Assembly (NCBI GenBank): GCA_025963485.1 | Contig: JAOQAO010000193.1 | Coordinates: 1-46,718 of the forward strand | Direction: 5' to 3' | DNA: 46,718 nucleotides | Source: Bacteroidota bacterium | Lineage (GTDB): Bacteria; Bacteroidota; Bacteroidia; Chitinophagales; LD1 | In this document: positions 29,188 to 38,344 of the stretch, piece by piece | Position numbering within the stretch: the first letter of the stretch is position 1 | Layout of the letters: each line of letters opens with the position of its first letter | Position numbers and translations under genes: made by a program | Notes under the pieces: generated by a model | Database searches by the model: none | What the model was told of the DNA's origin: nothing | Seen by the model: the letters and a program-made list of their open reading frames with translations, nothing else

Positions 29188-29198
29188 CGGTGAATTAA

Positions 29199-30968
29199 TT
29201 ATTGCGAAACAACAACTTGTATATACGGGAAAAACTCACCGTTAAAATGGTCTGTAATTTCCGGCACTGTATCTAAGTCTACCAATATGCCTAAGAGGCC
29301 AATATCTACTGGCAGTTTCAGGTGTGTGGCTGAATCTGTTGGTACCGGACCTGCTAATAGATCAGAATGGAATGTGACAGTATTAACGCCAATCAAACCG
29401 ACATCACAAGCGGAACCTGTTTGTATGACATTAGGTTGTATATCAAAATATTGATCTCCCAGAGTAAAGCTTACATTAGCACCATTGAATTGGATATCAA
29501 TGACCACATTTCCTGAGTCATCCACTTTAACGAGTCTCGCTATAACGAATGATGTACTATCACTCAGGTTAAAGTGCTGAGATGCGACATAAACACCATC
29601 TACATTACCCGATGCATTTACGGTTTGATTGACAGTCAGTCCGTCATGCTGATCTATTGTTGTGTCACTGTGCAAATGCCAAAATTTCAACTCACAGTCA
29701 TACCCTGTCAGCGAGACACCACTACCCACACTCAGTGATCCCGGTGTTGATATAAAATCAAAAGTCAGATCACCACCACCGTTGTCGGTCAGTTGGATAT
29801 TGCCCGCGCCTGATGTTTGCTGTGTGATACCATAGACATCACTACCATCCATCGGTGATACCACACTACCGCTGATAACAACTGAACCATCATCATTAAA
29901 TGTTATCAGTTGCCAAAAGGCTGGAGAGTAGATAAGGTCGGTGCATTGAAAGTCATAGTTAGTTCTTGGCACCGGCGGCTGATCGATGATCTCACTTATT
30001 ATTACATTGCCGTCACTATCTAGCTTTCTGACAAATACCATTGAATTGCCTATATCTCCAAGGGATGTGACATCGTAAGTGATGTTCACAGCTGCCTGAG
30101 AGCCTACCCCCGATTGAACAGAGTTCAATGTCATTTGAGTAGAGGCAAGTGTGTCTGTGAAAATAGTGCTTGGATGATTTACATCAAGCGTAGGATTAGC
30201 CACGCTATTGACGAGGAATAACCTGTAGCGTGTACCAGAGTTATTTTGCAGAGTCGTTTCCCTGTCGACGACTACAAAGTCACCAGCAGGTATAGTATGA
30301 ACGACAACCGATTCAGCTGTGTCAGTGTTCTGAACTCCCCAAAACCAATTGCCATCAGGTACATGGCCCTTATGTGCGACATGCAGATCGATACTATTGA
30401 GATCGAGGCCGATGAAACTAATGCTAGCAGTAGGAGCGCTACCTGGTACAGTATACTCAAGCTCATTGCCGATGAAGTTTGTAGTAGTGTCCTTTATACG
30501 GAAGGTATAGGTATTGCCCGGTATATACGTGCTCGTATCCACCATGAGAGATGTCAGGTCAAAGACTCCACCAGTAGGCTTACCAGTCAGAGCAATGATG
30601 TTAATAAATTCCGTTCCGAGATTAGAACCCTTGCCTTGCAAGGTGTAGTTGCCGGATCCGGCGATAGCTTCCTCGATGATTTGCAGTGTGGCCATGTCTG
30701 GGGTTGGTAAAATGAATAAATTGATTTCGGGCATTGTGTCGATCACGGCAGGTATACAAGGCGCACATACCTGATAGGCGGTGAAAGGATAGTCAGCATG
30801 CGTTAAAACATGCACATCGATATCTGACGTGCCGGTCTCTTTGAACAAAGTTTTCAGCCTGTCAGTATCATAGCTGTTGTCAGGATTGAGATGTGCTCTC
30901 TCATCTTCAGTCAGATTCCTGATAGAAATTTCTTTTGCGATGTCGCCACGTGTGATGATCCACTTCAT
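29199..30968 (-). CDS. Phage structural protein / fibre-like, beta-rich
   Basis: 589-aa ORF in the late cluster, Ser/Thr/Asp-rich beta-type composition. Confidence 0.55.
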   Translation of the reverse strand: MKWIITRGDIAKEISIRNLTEDERAHLNPDNSYDTDRLKTLFKETGTSDIDVHVLTHADYPFTAYQVCAPCIPAVIDTMPEINLFILPTPDMATLQIIEEAIAGSGNYTLQGKGSNLGTEFINIIALTGKPTGGVFDLTSLMVDTSTYIPGNTYTFRIKDTTTNFIGNELEYTVPGSAPTASISFIGLDLNSIDLHVAHKGHVPDGNWFWGVQNTDTAESVVVHTIPAGDFVVVDRETTLQNNSGTRYRLFLVNSVANPTLDVNHPSTIFTDTLASTQMTLNSVQSGVGSQAAVNITYDVTSLGDIGNSMVFVRKLDSDGNVIISEIIDQPPVPRTNYDFQCTDLIYSPAFWQLITFNDDGSVVISGSVVSPMDGSDVYGITQQTSGAGNIQLTDNGGGDLTFDFISTPGSLSVGSGVSLTGYDCELKFWHLHSDTTIDQHDGLTVNQTVNASGNVDGVYVASQHFNLSDSTSFVIARLVKVDDSGNVVIDIQFNGANVSFTLGDQYFDIQPNVIQTGSACDVGLIGVNTVTFHSDLLAGPVPTDSATHLKLPVDIGLLGILVDLDTVPEITDHFNGEFFPYIQVVVSQ

Positions 30969-30972
30969 GATA

Positions 30973-31533
30973 TTATGGGTTATAGATTATTGAAATCGCT
31001 ATATATTGCTGGAGCAGCACGGTGCCACTGTACAGGTATGGAGCCTGCATACTTTTAAACTCCAGCGCTGTGGCCTTGGCATCATTGCCTCCTTTGGTAC
31101 CGGATTTGAATTCGAATGTCAGAAAAGCCGGATCGCAGTCGCAACCTATAGCCCACCATTGATCTGACCTGCACTTGCTATCCTGCACGAGCGCTACGCC
31201 TGGCAGGCCTACCATATTGATGTACTGTTCCACCAGCTGCGGAGATAGTCCGATCACTCTCGTCTTAGATACTACTTCGAGACCAGGAGCCGCGATATCG
31301 CCCATGGACTTCGAGTCCATCTCAGATCCTTTGAGCAGGTCATTGCGCAGCTCCAGCCAGCCGTTGCCCGGAGCGAAAGTGAAGTCACCCACTGCGATCA
31401 CAGTCTCTCCCGGTGTCGTGCCGGTGGCAGGTACTGCCGGATATGTGAGTATGGCGCTGCATGGCGTCCATAGCACACGCCCCATACCTGGAGTGGAAGT
31501 GACATCACTGAGATTTTGAAAGAAGTTTATCAT
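30973..31533 (-). CDS. Phage virion protein, tail-tube-like; paralogue of 46075..46695
   Basis: Shares 'GLSPQLVE', 'GCDCxPAFxxFEFKSGTKGGNDAK', 'LRNDLxKGSExDxKSxGDxxAPG' with the 206-aa protein. Confidence 0.6.
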   Translation of the reverse strand: MINFFQNLSDVTSTPGMGRVLWTPCSAILTYPAVPATGTTPGETVIAVGDFTFAPGNGWLELRNDLLKGSEMDSKSMGDIAAPGLEVVSKTRVIGLSPQLVEQYINMVGLPGVALVQDSKCRSDQWWAIGCDCDPAFLTFEFKSGTKGGNDAKATALEFKSMQAPYLYSGTVLLQQYIAISIIYNP

Positions 31534-32069
31534 GGAGATGGGACAAGGCCGTTTAGAGGGTTATCAGAGGTGTATTGCAGCATTTGCTTAAACAGGATGG
31601 ATATCTTCCATCCGTAGCCAAGGCCTGTGCCGAGTGGTCCTACACGTGTATAGGTGATATTACCGATATCTACCAGCCCGATCACTGGCCATGGGCCGCA
31701 CTCAGCGACCGTCAGAGCTTCGTTTAGTATCCAGCTGATGATATCCATCATGACAGGGAAAAGAAGTGCGTACGCGGCCATCTCATCTGCATATTCATTT
31801 GACTTGGCATCCTTCAGCAGTACGATCTCAGCATAGAGGTTATTACGCAGGGCGCCACCGGTATTATCTATCCGGCCACTGAGTCCGGCATGCGTCTTCA
31901 TAGCGAGTCCCATACGCGGATAGGAGAACTTGTTGCGGTCACCGGCATTGGCCTCATCCATGTTGTAGCCATAAAAGCGGTAAACCCCGCCAGCCGGATT
32001 GTGACCGATGACAGGGTGTGTTTTGGCTATTGCGAGGAACAGCGCGTATATGTCTTCCGTGATGGGCAT
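31530..32069 (-). CDS. Hypothetical phage structural/tail-completion-like protein
   Basis: 179-aa ORF directly upstream of the tail-tube-like gene, 4-nt overlap. Confidence 0.5.
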   Translation of the reverse strand: MPITEDIYALFLAIAKTHPVIGHNPAGGVYRFYGYNMDEANAGDRNKFSYPRMGLAMKTHAGLSGRIDNTGGALRNNLYAEIVLLKDAKSNEYADEMAAYALLFPVMMDIISWILNEALTVAECGPWPVIGLVDIGNITYTRVGPLGTGLGYGWKISILFKQMLQYTSDNPLNGLVPSP

Positions 32070-32272
32070 CAGGTTTTAATTTTGTTCTGCTCGTCACGGA
32101 TCTTGCATCTTTTTTCCCATTCCGAGTGCGTTATCAATTTATGCATGTACAGGTAATCCGGATTGCTCATTCTTTCTGCCATCTCCTGAAGCTGATTCCA
32201 TGATTCGTGTACCTCAACCGCTATGTTTATTTGTGGCTTTAATGGCATACTATCGATGTATAAAAAATCCAA
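32069..32272 (-). CDS. Hypothetical small phage protein
   Basis: 1-nt stop/start overlap with the downstream ORF. Confidence 0.45.
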   Translation of the reverse strand: MDFLYIDSMPLKPQINIAVEVHESWNQLQEMAERMSNPDYLYMHKLITHSEWEKRCKIRDEQNKIKT

Positions 32273-32699
32273 TTAATATTCCTACGGCTATAGTGGCTGC
32301 TGATGCTGTCAAACCTCCTACCACTGCGCGGATCGTCTTACGCCTCATCAGGTCCTTGTTGACCTTCAGTTCTTCGTCCTTGCCGGCGATGCGCTTATTT
32401 AGCAATCTCACTTCCGCGTCGTAGCCTTGTATCTCTCCCTGAGCTGAAGCAAAGGCCGTGTCCTGTCTTAATGCAAATACATTGAGTGAATCAACCTCAC
32501 GGGATAGCACTGTGCGCTCTGTATCGCACGCATCATATGCATAACGTAGCTCGATAAGGGATCGCATCTGGGGGCGTGTGACCGCCTCTAAAGTGTCACC
32601 ATCAATGACTACCGGACGAGGATAGCTGCTTTGCGAAAATGCTGTGCAGCTCATCATCAGGCAGACGAGAGAGGTGAGAAATTTTATTTTGATACTCAT
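32250..32699 (-). CDS. Signal-peptide coiled-coil protein, outer-spanin-like candidate
   Basis: 'MSIKIKFLTSLVCLMMSCTAFSQ' followed by coiled coil and C-terminal TM; overlaps the upstream ORF by 98 nt in another frame. Confidence 0.45.
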   Translation of the reverse strand: MSIKIKFLTSLVCLMMSCTAFSQSSYPRPVVIDGDTLEAVTRPQMRSLIELRYAYDACDTERTVLSREVDSLNVFALRQDTAFASAQGEIQGYDAEVRLLNKRIAGKDEELKVNKDLMRRKTIRAVVGGLTASAATIAVGILIGFFIHR

Positions 32700-32982
32700 A
32701 ATGGATATTGGAAATTTGGCGGGTTGCAGAGGCGGTCATGCTATCTCTCTGGGCGACGATCTGAGCGACCTGAGCTACAAGCGCTTTGTTTTGAGATAGC
32801 AGCGCTGTATTGATCGAGTCGGATTGATGCTTTAGTATCAGGTCCTGTGCATGGAGCTGTTCGATCTTGTATTTGTCTACAGCGATCTTGCCAGCATTAT
32901 TTTTCATGATCACAGAAAAGATGGCAGCAGCTGCGATGCAGAGAACGCAGATCCCGATAACGATGTAGTCAATCTTTTTCAT
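32602..32982 (-). CDS. Inner-spanin-like protein (N-terminal TM plus coiled coil)
   Basis: 'MKKIDYIVIGICVLCIAAAAIFSVIM' followed by heptad-rich region. Confidence 0.5.
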   Translation of the reverse strand: MKKIDYIVIGICVLCIAAAAIFSVIMKNNAGKIAVDKYKIEQLHAQDLILKHQSDSINTALLSQNKALVAQVAQIVAQRDSMTASATRQISNIHYEYQNKISHLSRLPDDELHSIFAKQLSSSGSH

Positions 32983-33266
32983 TTCGGCGCTGGTGTTTCG
33001 GTGGTAGTGGTGGATACGGTCGCGGTGGTCGTATTAGTTGGGGCTTTACTGGCAATTGCCTTTTCTGCGATGTATTGCGTGGCGCTGATGCCGAGTAGAA
33101 GAGCGATGAGAAGCGTATAAGAGTCCATGACGCGCGAATCCGGATTGATGTGGCGCTCTATGTACATGATGAGCCCGATGAGCGTCACAGTGGCCATGAT
33201 GGGCCTTAGTGCCAGTTTACCGTCAGGTCCTTCCCATGGGGCTAATATGTAGTCCCAGAACTTCAT
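32979..33266 (-). CDS. Holin-like membrane protein, two predicted TMs
   Basis: 'LRPIMATVTLIGLIMYIERHI...YTLLIALLLGISATQYIAEKAI', hydrophilic tail. Confidence 0.5.
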   Translation of the reverse strand: MKFWDYILAPWEGPDGKLALRPIMATVTLIGLIMYIERHINPDSRVMDSYTLLIALLLGISATQYIAEKAIASKAPTNTTTATVSTTTTETPAPK

Positions 33267-33478
33267 CCTTGTAGGATGTTGAGGCTGGCTACAAAAATGG
33301 AGACGAGGTCTTCCGGAGAAGCATCATTGAGAACCGCTTGCGCTAGGGCATTATGCGTTTCGACAAAACTCTGATATTCTTCAGGTGTCTTGTCTGCTTT
33401 AATCTGATTTGCAAGTCGATGAACTACATCGAGATATTTGATCATCGATGCGGTAGGGGGAAGTACTTTATCTGCCAT
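33263..33478 (-). CDS. Hypothetical small phage protein
   Basis: 71-aa ORF with 4-nt overlap to the holin-like gene. Confidence 0.5.
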   Translation of the reverse strand: MADKVLPPTASMIKYLDVVHRLANQIKADKTPEEYQSFVETHNALAQAVLNDASPEDLVSIFVASLNILQG

Positions 33479-33492
33479 AACCTAAGTTTTGA

Positions 33493-33500
33493 CAAATATA
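33493..33500 (-). promoter_or_regulatory. Candidate -7 element upstream of the lysis-like cassette
   Basis: Minus strand TATATTTG (TAnnTTTG) 15 nt upstream of the 33478 start; no convincing -33. Confidence 0.35.
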
Positions 33501-33552
33501 ACGTTTTGGTTGTAAATATTTCTATTGGAAATATCTGGTACTACCTATCGAA

Positions 33553-34053
33553 TTAGGGGGCTTCTACGATGGCATAGGCTGTCAAGTGGTGGAACTGTTT
33601 GTTCTGGGTGAAAGAGATCTGCTTGATGCCTTTGTACTTTTTATACCACTCAGTATCGCCGCCGATCAGATCGTCCGGCTTCCTATCCTCCAGACCGAAG
33701 GCCTTTAGCTTGTCTTTCCACTCGATGTCGTGCAACGGATTGAACTCAAACCACACAGCTTTGTCCTGACTATAAAGGACTGTGACGTGGTTCTTATACC
33801 TGGCTTCCAGTTCGATATTCTTCATGCCGGCATTATCGGCAGGTTTCCCTACCACTGCCTCGGGAGCGCCAAAGACGACTGCGATATCTGCCGGTGACTT
33901 ATGTACGAGCTGCTGGATATCGAATACTGTTTGTTGGGTTGCGGTATCTGGTGCCATGGTCGGATGTGATTTAAACTGAGTGTATTCCTTTTCGTGGTTT
34001 GTGCAGGCCATCAGCAGTGCTGCCGCTATTGCCGGTATGATCAGTCTTTTCAT
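33553..34053 (-). CDS. Prophage-encoded lipoprotein of unknown function
   Basis: Preferred start MKRLIIPAIAAALLMACTNHEKE with lipobox LMAC. Confidence 0.65.
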   Translation of the reverse strand: MKRLIIPAIAAALLMACTNHEKEYTQFKSHPTMAPDTATQQTVFDIQQLVHKSPADIAVVFGAPEAVVGKPADNAGMKNIELEARYKNHVTVLYSQDKAVWFEFNPLHDIEWKDKLKAFGLEDRKPDDLIGGDTEWYKKYKGIKQISFTQNKQFHHLTAYAIVEAP

Positions 34054-34069
34054 ACCAGCAATATAAAAT

Positions 34070-34846
34070 TTATTTCTCTGCCTCTTCCCTCTCACGCTCC
34101 AGCTCTGCGAGTTCAAACATAATCTCATCGCGGTCCAACGTCCGGACCTTGTCTACATCGCCACGCTTCGGGCCGGCGATGGCGCGGATGATCCGGCTCA
34201 CTGCCAGGCTGTCCGGCGCTCGCTGACTGGCTGAGTCACCCTCGTACAGCGATCGGTACATGAACTTCCACCAGGCCTCTGTGCTCTCATACCAGAATTT
34301 GATACCAAGCTTAGTCATACTTGGCAGCTCTGCCAAGTTCTTTTTTGCCATGGTGCGAAATGGCCAGTGCCTCATCCAGATCCATTTGGGCCGATAGAGG
34401 TGGGCTATGATATTGTCGAGCATCACGATATCGCCGGTTTTTATCCATTCGGCATATGCCCAGGCACAGTCTTCCATCTCGCGGCCGGTCATGGGCAGCA
34501 TGCGCGGTCCCTTCGATGTATAGGTGATTCCTTTATGACGGATCTTGGCCATCGGCGGATCGATACAGTAGTCATCAAAGATAAAGGCAAGGGCCGGATA
34601 GCACTCATCGATCAGCATCATAGCAGCTGAAGGCACATGGCCTGGCGCTACATCTGTAGCCTCCAGTGCACCGTCCGCATAGAGGCGCATGATACGCTCT
34701 AGTATATCAGCCCGATTGCCTTCCGTATCGCCTGCAGGGGAAAAGGCGAGTATCTGGATGACCTCCAGATATCGACCGGACCGGATCACTTCATTCCATG
34801 ATGTAGGAACAGCGAAAGTTTGATTGCCGAGATTAACTGTCAGCAT
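34070..34846 (-). CDS. Hypothetical phage protein, 258 aa
   Basis: Overlaps the upstream 93-aa ORF by 14 nt. Confidence 0.6.
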   Translation of the reverse strand: MLTVNLGNQTFAVPTSWNEVIRSGRYLEVIQILAFSPAGDTEGNRADILERIMRLYADGALEATDVAPGHVPSAAMMLIDECYPALAFIFDDYCIDPPMAKIRHKGITYTSKGPRMLPMTGREMEDCAWAYAEWIKTGDIVMLDNIIAHLYRPKWIWMRHWPFRTMAKKNLAELPSMTKLGIKFWYESTEAWWKFMYRSLYEGDSASQRAPDSLAVSRIIRAIAGPKRGDVDKVRTLDRDEIMFELAELEREREEAEK

Positions 34847-35114
34847 TGAGCTTGTAGCGATTAAAGCGTTTCGGAAACTTTTCCACTCTGTTCTCTAGGT
34901 ACCATGAGATCATCTCCATCCAGATCTCAGTTCCGAACTCCTTGCCGTCTACTGATCTCAATGCGATAGAATAATATTGAAAGCCTCTATAGGCTTTACC
35001 GTAAACATCTTGAAGGAATTTGAAATATTTGTCTTTATCAACGAGGATAACCTGTGCCTTGTGTCCGGAGCATTCCAGAAAGATAAGGTTTTCGACAACT
35101 GTGCAGATGACCAT
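34833..35114 (-). CDS. Hypothetical phage protein, first gene after leader element copy B
   Basis: 93-aa ORF downstream of promoter and leader element. Confidence 0.6.
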   Translation of the reverse strand: MVICTVVENLIFLECSGHKAQVILVDKDKYFKFLQDVYGKAYRGFQYYSIALRSVDGKEFGTEIWMEMISWYLENRVEKFPKRFNRYKLNADS

Positions 35115-35122
35115 AGTGTGCT

Positions 35123-35149
35123 TGCGCCTGTTATAGACTGCGCCTGTCT
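35123..35149 (-). promoter_or_regulatory. Duplicated phage leader/operator element, copy B
   Basis: Minus strand AGACAGGCGCAGTCTATAACAGGCGCA, 8 nt before the ATG of 34833..35114; contains two ACAGGCGCA units. Confidence 0.7.
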
Positions 35150-35157
35150 TTATAACT

Positions 35158-35188
35158 CAAAGTTATAAAAGTTCTGCGAATCTACCAA
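35158..35188 (-). promoter_or_regulatory. Promoter for the 35114-leftward phage operon
   Basis: Minus strand TTGG - 19 nt - TAACTTTG, close to TTTG-N19-TAnnTTTG; lies just before leader element copy B. Confidence 0.65.
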
Positions 35189-35733
35189 TCAGATTTGGCA
35201 GCTTGAACCGTCATTGCTTTCTTCAGCGACTCACTAAGTTGTTTGCTATTCTCATTAGCCTGCGCTTTCATTTGATCCCATACACTATTTCGCTGCTTCT
35301 GCCCTGCCATCATCCATCTGAAAGAAGGTGACTCCACTGCATCTGTGAGCACCGGTACTGAACCCGTATTATCCTGATAAGACATCGGAATGTATTCATT
35401 CTCATAAGGGCCGATCTCAAATTTATACTTACCATCCTTGACGCTCACGTTGATCTTGAAATGAAGATATCCCCATGACATGGTTTGTCCGTAGGCTTTG
35501 CAATATACCTTCATAGTCCCCTTACCTTTCAGCTCTCCACTTTCCTTGTCGTTCACTTCAAGAACATTCTTGGAGTCTTTAAAGGCATCGGTAAACCAAC
35601 CACGCGCTCGCTCAAAAAGGATTTTAGATGTCAGAGTGGAGTCAGCCTTTACAACTTCAGAATAGACGATTGGTGTTTGGCCGGAGGTGCAAAGTGATAC
35701 CACAACTAATAGCGCAATAGATAGGTACTTCAT
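35182..35733 (-). CDS. DUF4468-like secreted protein (prophage moron)
   Basis: Signal peptide; 'YSEVVKADSTLTSKILFERARGWFTDAFKDSKNVLEVNDKESGELKGKGTM'. Confidence 0.7.
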   Translation of the reverse strand: MKYLSIALLVVVSLCTSGQTPIVYSEVVKADSTLTSKILFERARGWFTDAFKDSKNVLEVNDKESGELKGKGTMKVYCKAYGQTMSWGYLHFKINVSVKDGKYKFEIGPYENEYIPMSYQDNTGSVPVLTDAVESPSFRWMMAGQKQRNSVWDQMKAQANENSKQLSESLKKAMTVQAAKSDW

Positions 35734-35739
35734 ACTGGA

Positions 35740-35949
35740 TTATTTGCACTGCCAAAAAGTGTCAGAGGCGACTATAGTATAATATGTGCTATTGAAAGGA
35801 ACAAAAGTCCCGGAGCATATACCTTGACCATTAGGTAAAGCGTGAGCTCCTGAAGCATCAAACTTTTCATAACAGGTTTTGCACGTTTCTTTTTTGCATG
35901 CTGAGAGGCCGATGGCGATCAAAGCGAGAATGAACATTAATTTCTTCAT
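35740..35949 (-). CDS. Small lipoprotein, Cys-containing (prophage moron)
   Basis: Preferred start MKKLMFILALIAIGLSACKKETCKTCYEKF with lipobox LSAC; the ORF-track N-terminal extension is out of context and overlaps the upstream gene. Confidence 0.6.
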   Translation of the reverse strand: MKKLMFILALIAIGLSACKKETCKTCYEKFDASGAHALPNGQGICSGTFVPFNSTYYTIVASDTFWQCK

Positions 35950-35983
35950 GGTATCTATTGAGACCACAAAGATAGGTAAAAGT

Positions 35984-38341
35984 TTAAATACACCAGATCT
36001 CGACAATAGCATCCCTGATATGCGGCAGCTGGAATGATATTCGTGATACGTAGTATCTGCGGCCGTCCACGATTTTTGCTTTGCTAAAATCAAAGGCCAT
36101 AATCTCATGAAGGGGCATCGGCGCATTGAAGGTCCTCTTCTCATTTAGGGTAAACTGATTGATAAAACCTTTCCAGAAGTTCGCAACCAAGCCATGCTCC
36201 CCGACTAGCGCCAAGCTAAACCACCCAATGCGCGGGAAGGCTTGTCCCGGTGCGTAGTCATGGTTGCTCATATAAGGAAACGTCTTTCCTGCTGCTACCA
36301 GCTCGCCGGTACCTTGAAGCCCCCAATAGAAGCCGGTATGGAAGGTAGCGGATCCCCCACGGGTATCGTCACTCTGGGTGTCCAGTGAATAAGTTTGTGT
36401 GTATCTGGGCCTGTGCTCAACAGAAATGTGAAAGTGACCGGTGGACGTCTGAGTTACTGTCACGATATCGCCAGCGCTATAAGGTCCATGAGGCCCAGTT
36501 ATAACTACTGAACCGTCTCCTTCTTCAACAACGGGATTCGATGTAAAAGGTCCCTGAAGAATATGGACTACTAATGGCACTAATAGTGTATCAGTAAAGG
36601 AAATTTGGATCTGTGCGCCACCGGTCGCGGAGAAAACATCAGTAGGAGCTGAAGGGTGCGGATGCGATCCATCGCCTAAGAGCCACAGGCCTGTGATCTG
36701 CTGGACATATGTATCAAAGGAATCCCGGACGAAGTCATACAGGACCTGCACAGTTGGGAATACTTGCACATCGAGGGCCATGACCGGCATGAATACTTTG
36801 TACTCCGTCTCCGTCAGGTCCGGAGAGAGGTCAGCGTAGGCTTGCATTTTCTGCGTGACTGGCGGCAGCTCCAGTGTGAAGGTATGACCAGGTGCGACGT
36901 CGGAATATGGAATCAGGTTCTGGCATAGATAGTCCTTATCTGTGTCACCGGTGTTTATGCGTTGCTCTATTGAGTTGTCCAGCGGATTGATGTATTTGAC
37001 CAGGTGAACAAGCGGCAGCGGATTGGACGGCTCAGGGAGCTTCTTCACCGTATCGGTGAAATTCTTCAGGTCCGCATAGACATCACCTGAGGAGGTATTG
37101 TAGCTGATCGATACGCCAGGCTGAGTGATGTTTGGTTCGCTCAGGATCTCTGGGCCCACAGTCATTTCTTTCTCCACTGGTTTGCCCAGCTGGTTGTGAC
37201 GGATAGTGACTTTGTTTCCTTTGAAGATATAGATCAGATTGAATTCGGTACTGAAGTTGGTCAGGAAATCCAGTATATCCATATCCGGCAGGTGATTGGC
37301 CGGATCGATGGTCGTGGTATCCTGATAGTAGCCTGAGAAGAAAGACTCACCGGTGTCATTGATGTTATTGAGCATGACCATCCAGTCGTTCAGGATGTCC
37401 CACGTATTGACTATGGCGGCTTTCCTAAACTGCTCATCTGCGAGGATACCATTGCTCATATCGAGCGTATACCCGAACTCGCTAAAGCAATGCTTCAGGA
37501 TCTGCCAATAGAAATACATCGGAACGATGCTGTTGTTCAGCTTCTCGACCTCACTGCATGTATAGCCGGTGATGGTCGAATTGAAGGCAGCGCCGGCGGC
37601 GCCGGCTCCTATTGTCTTGGCATGTGCTGCTACGCTGGCATGGCGTGACGCTGACCAATACCAATAGTTGATATACCGGAATCCGGAATCTACATTGTCA
37701 TCAGGTACGTAGATCGTAGGGAAACAGATATAGTCATCGCCGGCTGTGGTGATCGTAGTAGCATAGCTATCTGTCATGGATGAGCTCGGATGCACTGAAG
37801 CGGGGAAATAGTCGGTGCCGTTGCTGCCATCCGTATTGAATTCGTAGATGTCGATGACCATCGGATCAGTGAATGATACACCGGAGCCAGTAAAGTTCTG
37901 ACGGGATCCTGTGGCGGTGATGGTGCGTTTGCCATCCATGAGGAGGCTGTTTACTTTCTTGCCTAAGACGCGATCATAAAAGATGCCGGACTGAAAGTAG
38001 AAGTTGGCCTCGATGGTCACGGTCCCGAGATTTTTATTTTGTTGGACCTTAGTGATGACTATTTGCCCGGGGCCGATGGTGACGCCCCGGGATATAAGCG
38101 TCACATCATCCAGTGTGTAGGATGTGCCGATGCGCTGAAGCAGCTGCGGATGCCCGAGCGCTGCCAGATCTACGCCAGAGCACTGGAAGGTAAATGGCAG
38201 GGAGTATTGGCCACGGGTGCTGAAGGTAGTACCATCGATGGTCAATGTCTCTTTGTCATCAAAGGGACTATTGACCTCAAACTGAATGTCTGCATTGACG
38301 GCTATGTTCTTACCCTTATATTGGATGTAGTTAGGCTCCAT
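35984..38341 (-). CDS. Phage tail/baseplate protein downstream of tape measure
   Basis: 785-aa ORF immediately downstream of the tape measure gene; 'ETLTIDGTTFSTRGQYSLPFTFQCSGVDLAALGHPQLLQRIGT'. Confidence 0.6.
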   Translation of the reverse strand: MEPNYIQYKGKNIAVNADIQFEVNSPFDDKETLTIDGTTFSTRGQYSLPFTFQCSGVDLAALGHPQLLQRIGTSYTLDDVTLISRGVTIGPGQIVITKVQQNKNLGTVTIEANFYFQSGIFYDRVLGKKVNSLLMDGKRTITATGSRQNFTGSGVSFTDPMVIDIYEFNTDGSNGTDYFPASVHPSSSMTDSYATTITTAGDDYICFPTIYVPDDNVDSGFRYINYWYWSASRHASVAAHAKTIGAGAAGAAFNSTITGYTCSEVEKLNNSIVPMYFYWQILKHCFSEFGYTLDMSNGILADEQFRKAAIVNTWDILNDWMVMLNNINDTGESFFSGYYQDTTTIDPANHLPDMDILDFLTNFSTEFNLIYIFKGNKVTIRHNQLGKPVEKEMTVGPEILSEPNITQPGVSISYNTSSGDVYADLKNFTDTVKKLPEPSNPLPLVHLVKYINPLDNSIEQRINTGDTDKDYLCQNLIPYSDVAPGHTFTLELPPVTQKMQAYADLSPDLTETEYKVFMPVMALDVQVFPTVQVLYDFVRDSFDTYVQQITGLWLLGDGSHPHPSAPTDVFSATGGAQIQISFTDTLLVPLVVHILQGPFTSNPVVEEGDGSVVITGPHGPYSAGDIVTVTQTSTGHFHISVEHRPRYTQTYSLDTQSDDTRGGSATFHTGFYWGLQGTGELVAAGKTFPYMSNHDYAPGQAFPRIGWFSLALVGEHGLVANFWKGFINQFTLNEKRTFNAPMPLHEIMAFDFSKAKIVDGRRYYVSRISFQLPHIRDAIVEIWCI

Positions 38342-38344
38342 GGG

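Noticed and set aside
35740-36144. Full 134-aa version of the small lipoprotein ORF
   Set aside because: The N-terminal extension overlaps the 785-aa gene; a clean lipoprotein signal starts at the internal ATG ending at 35949.
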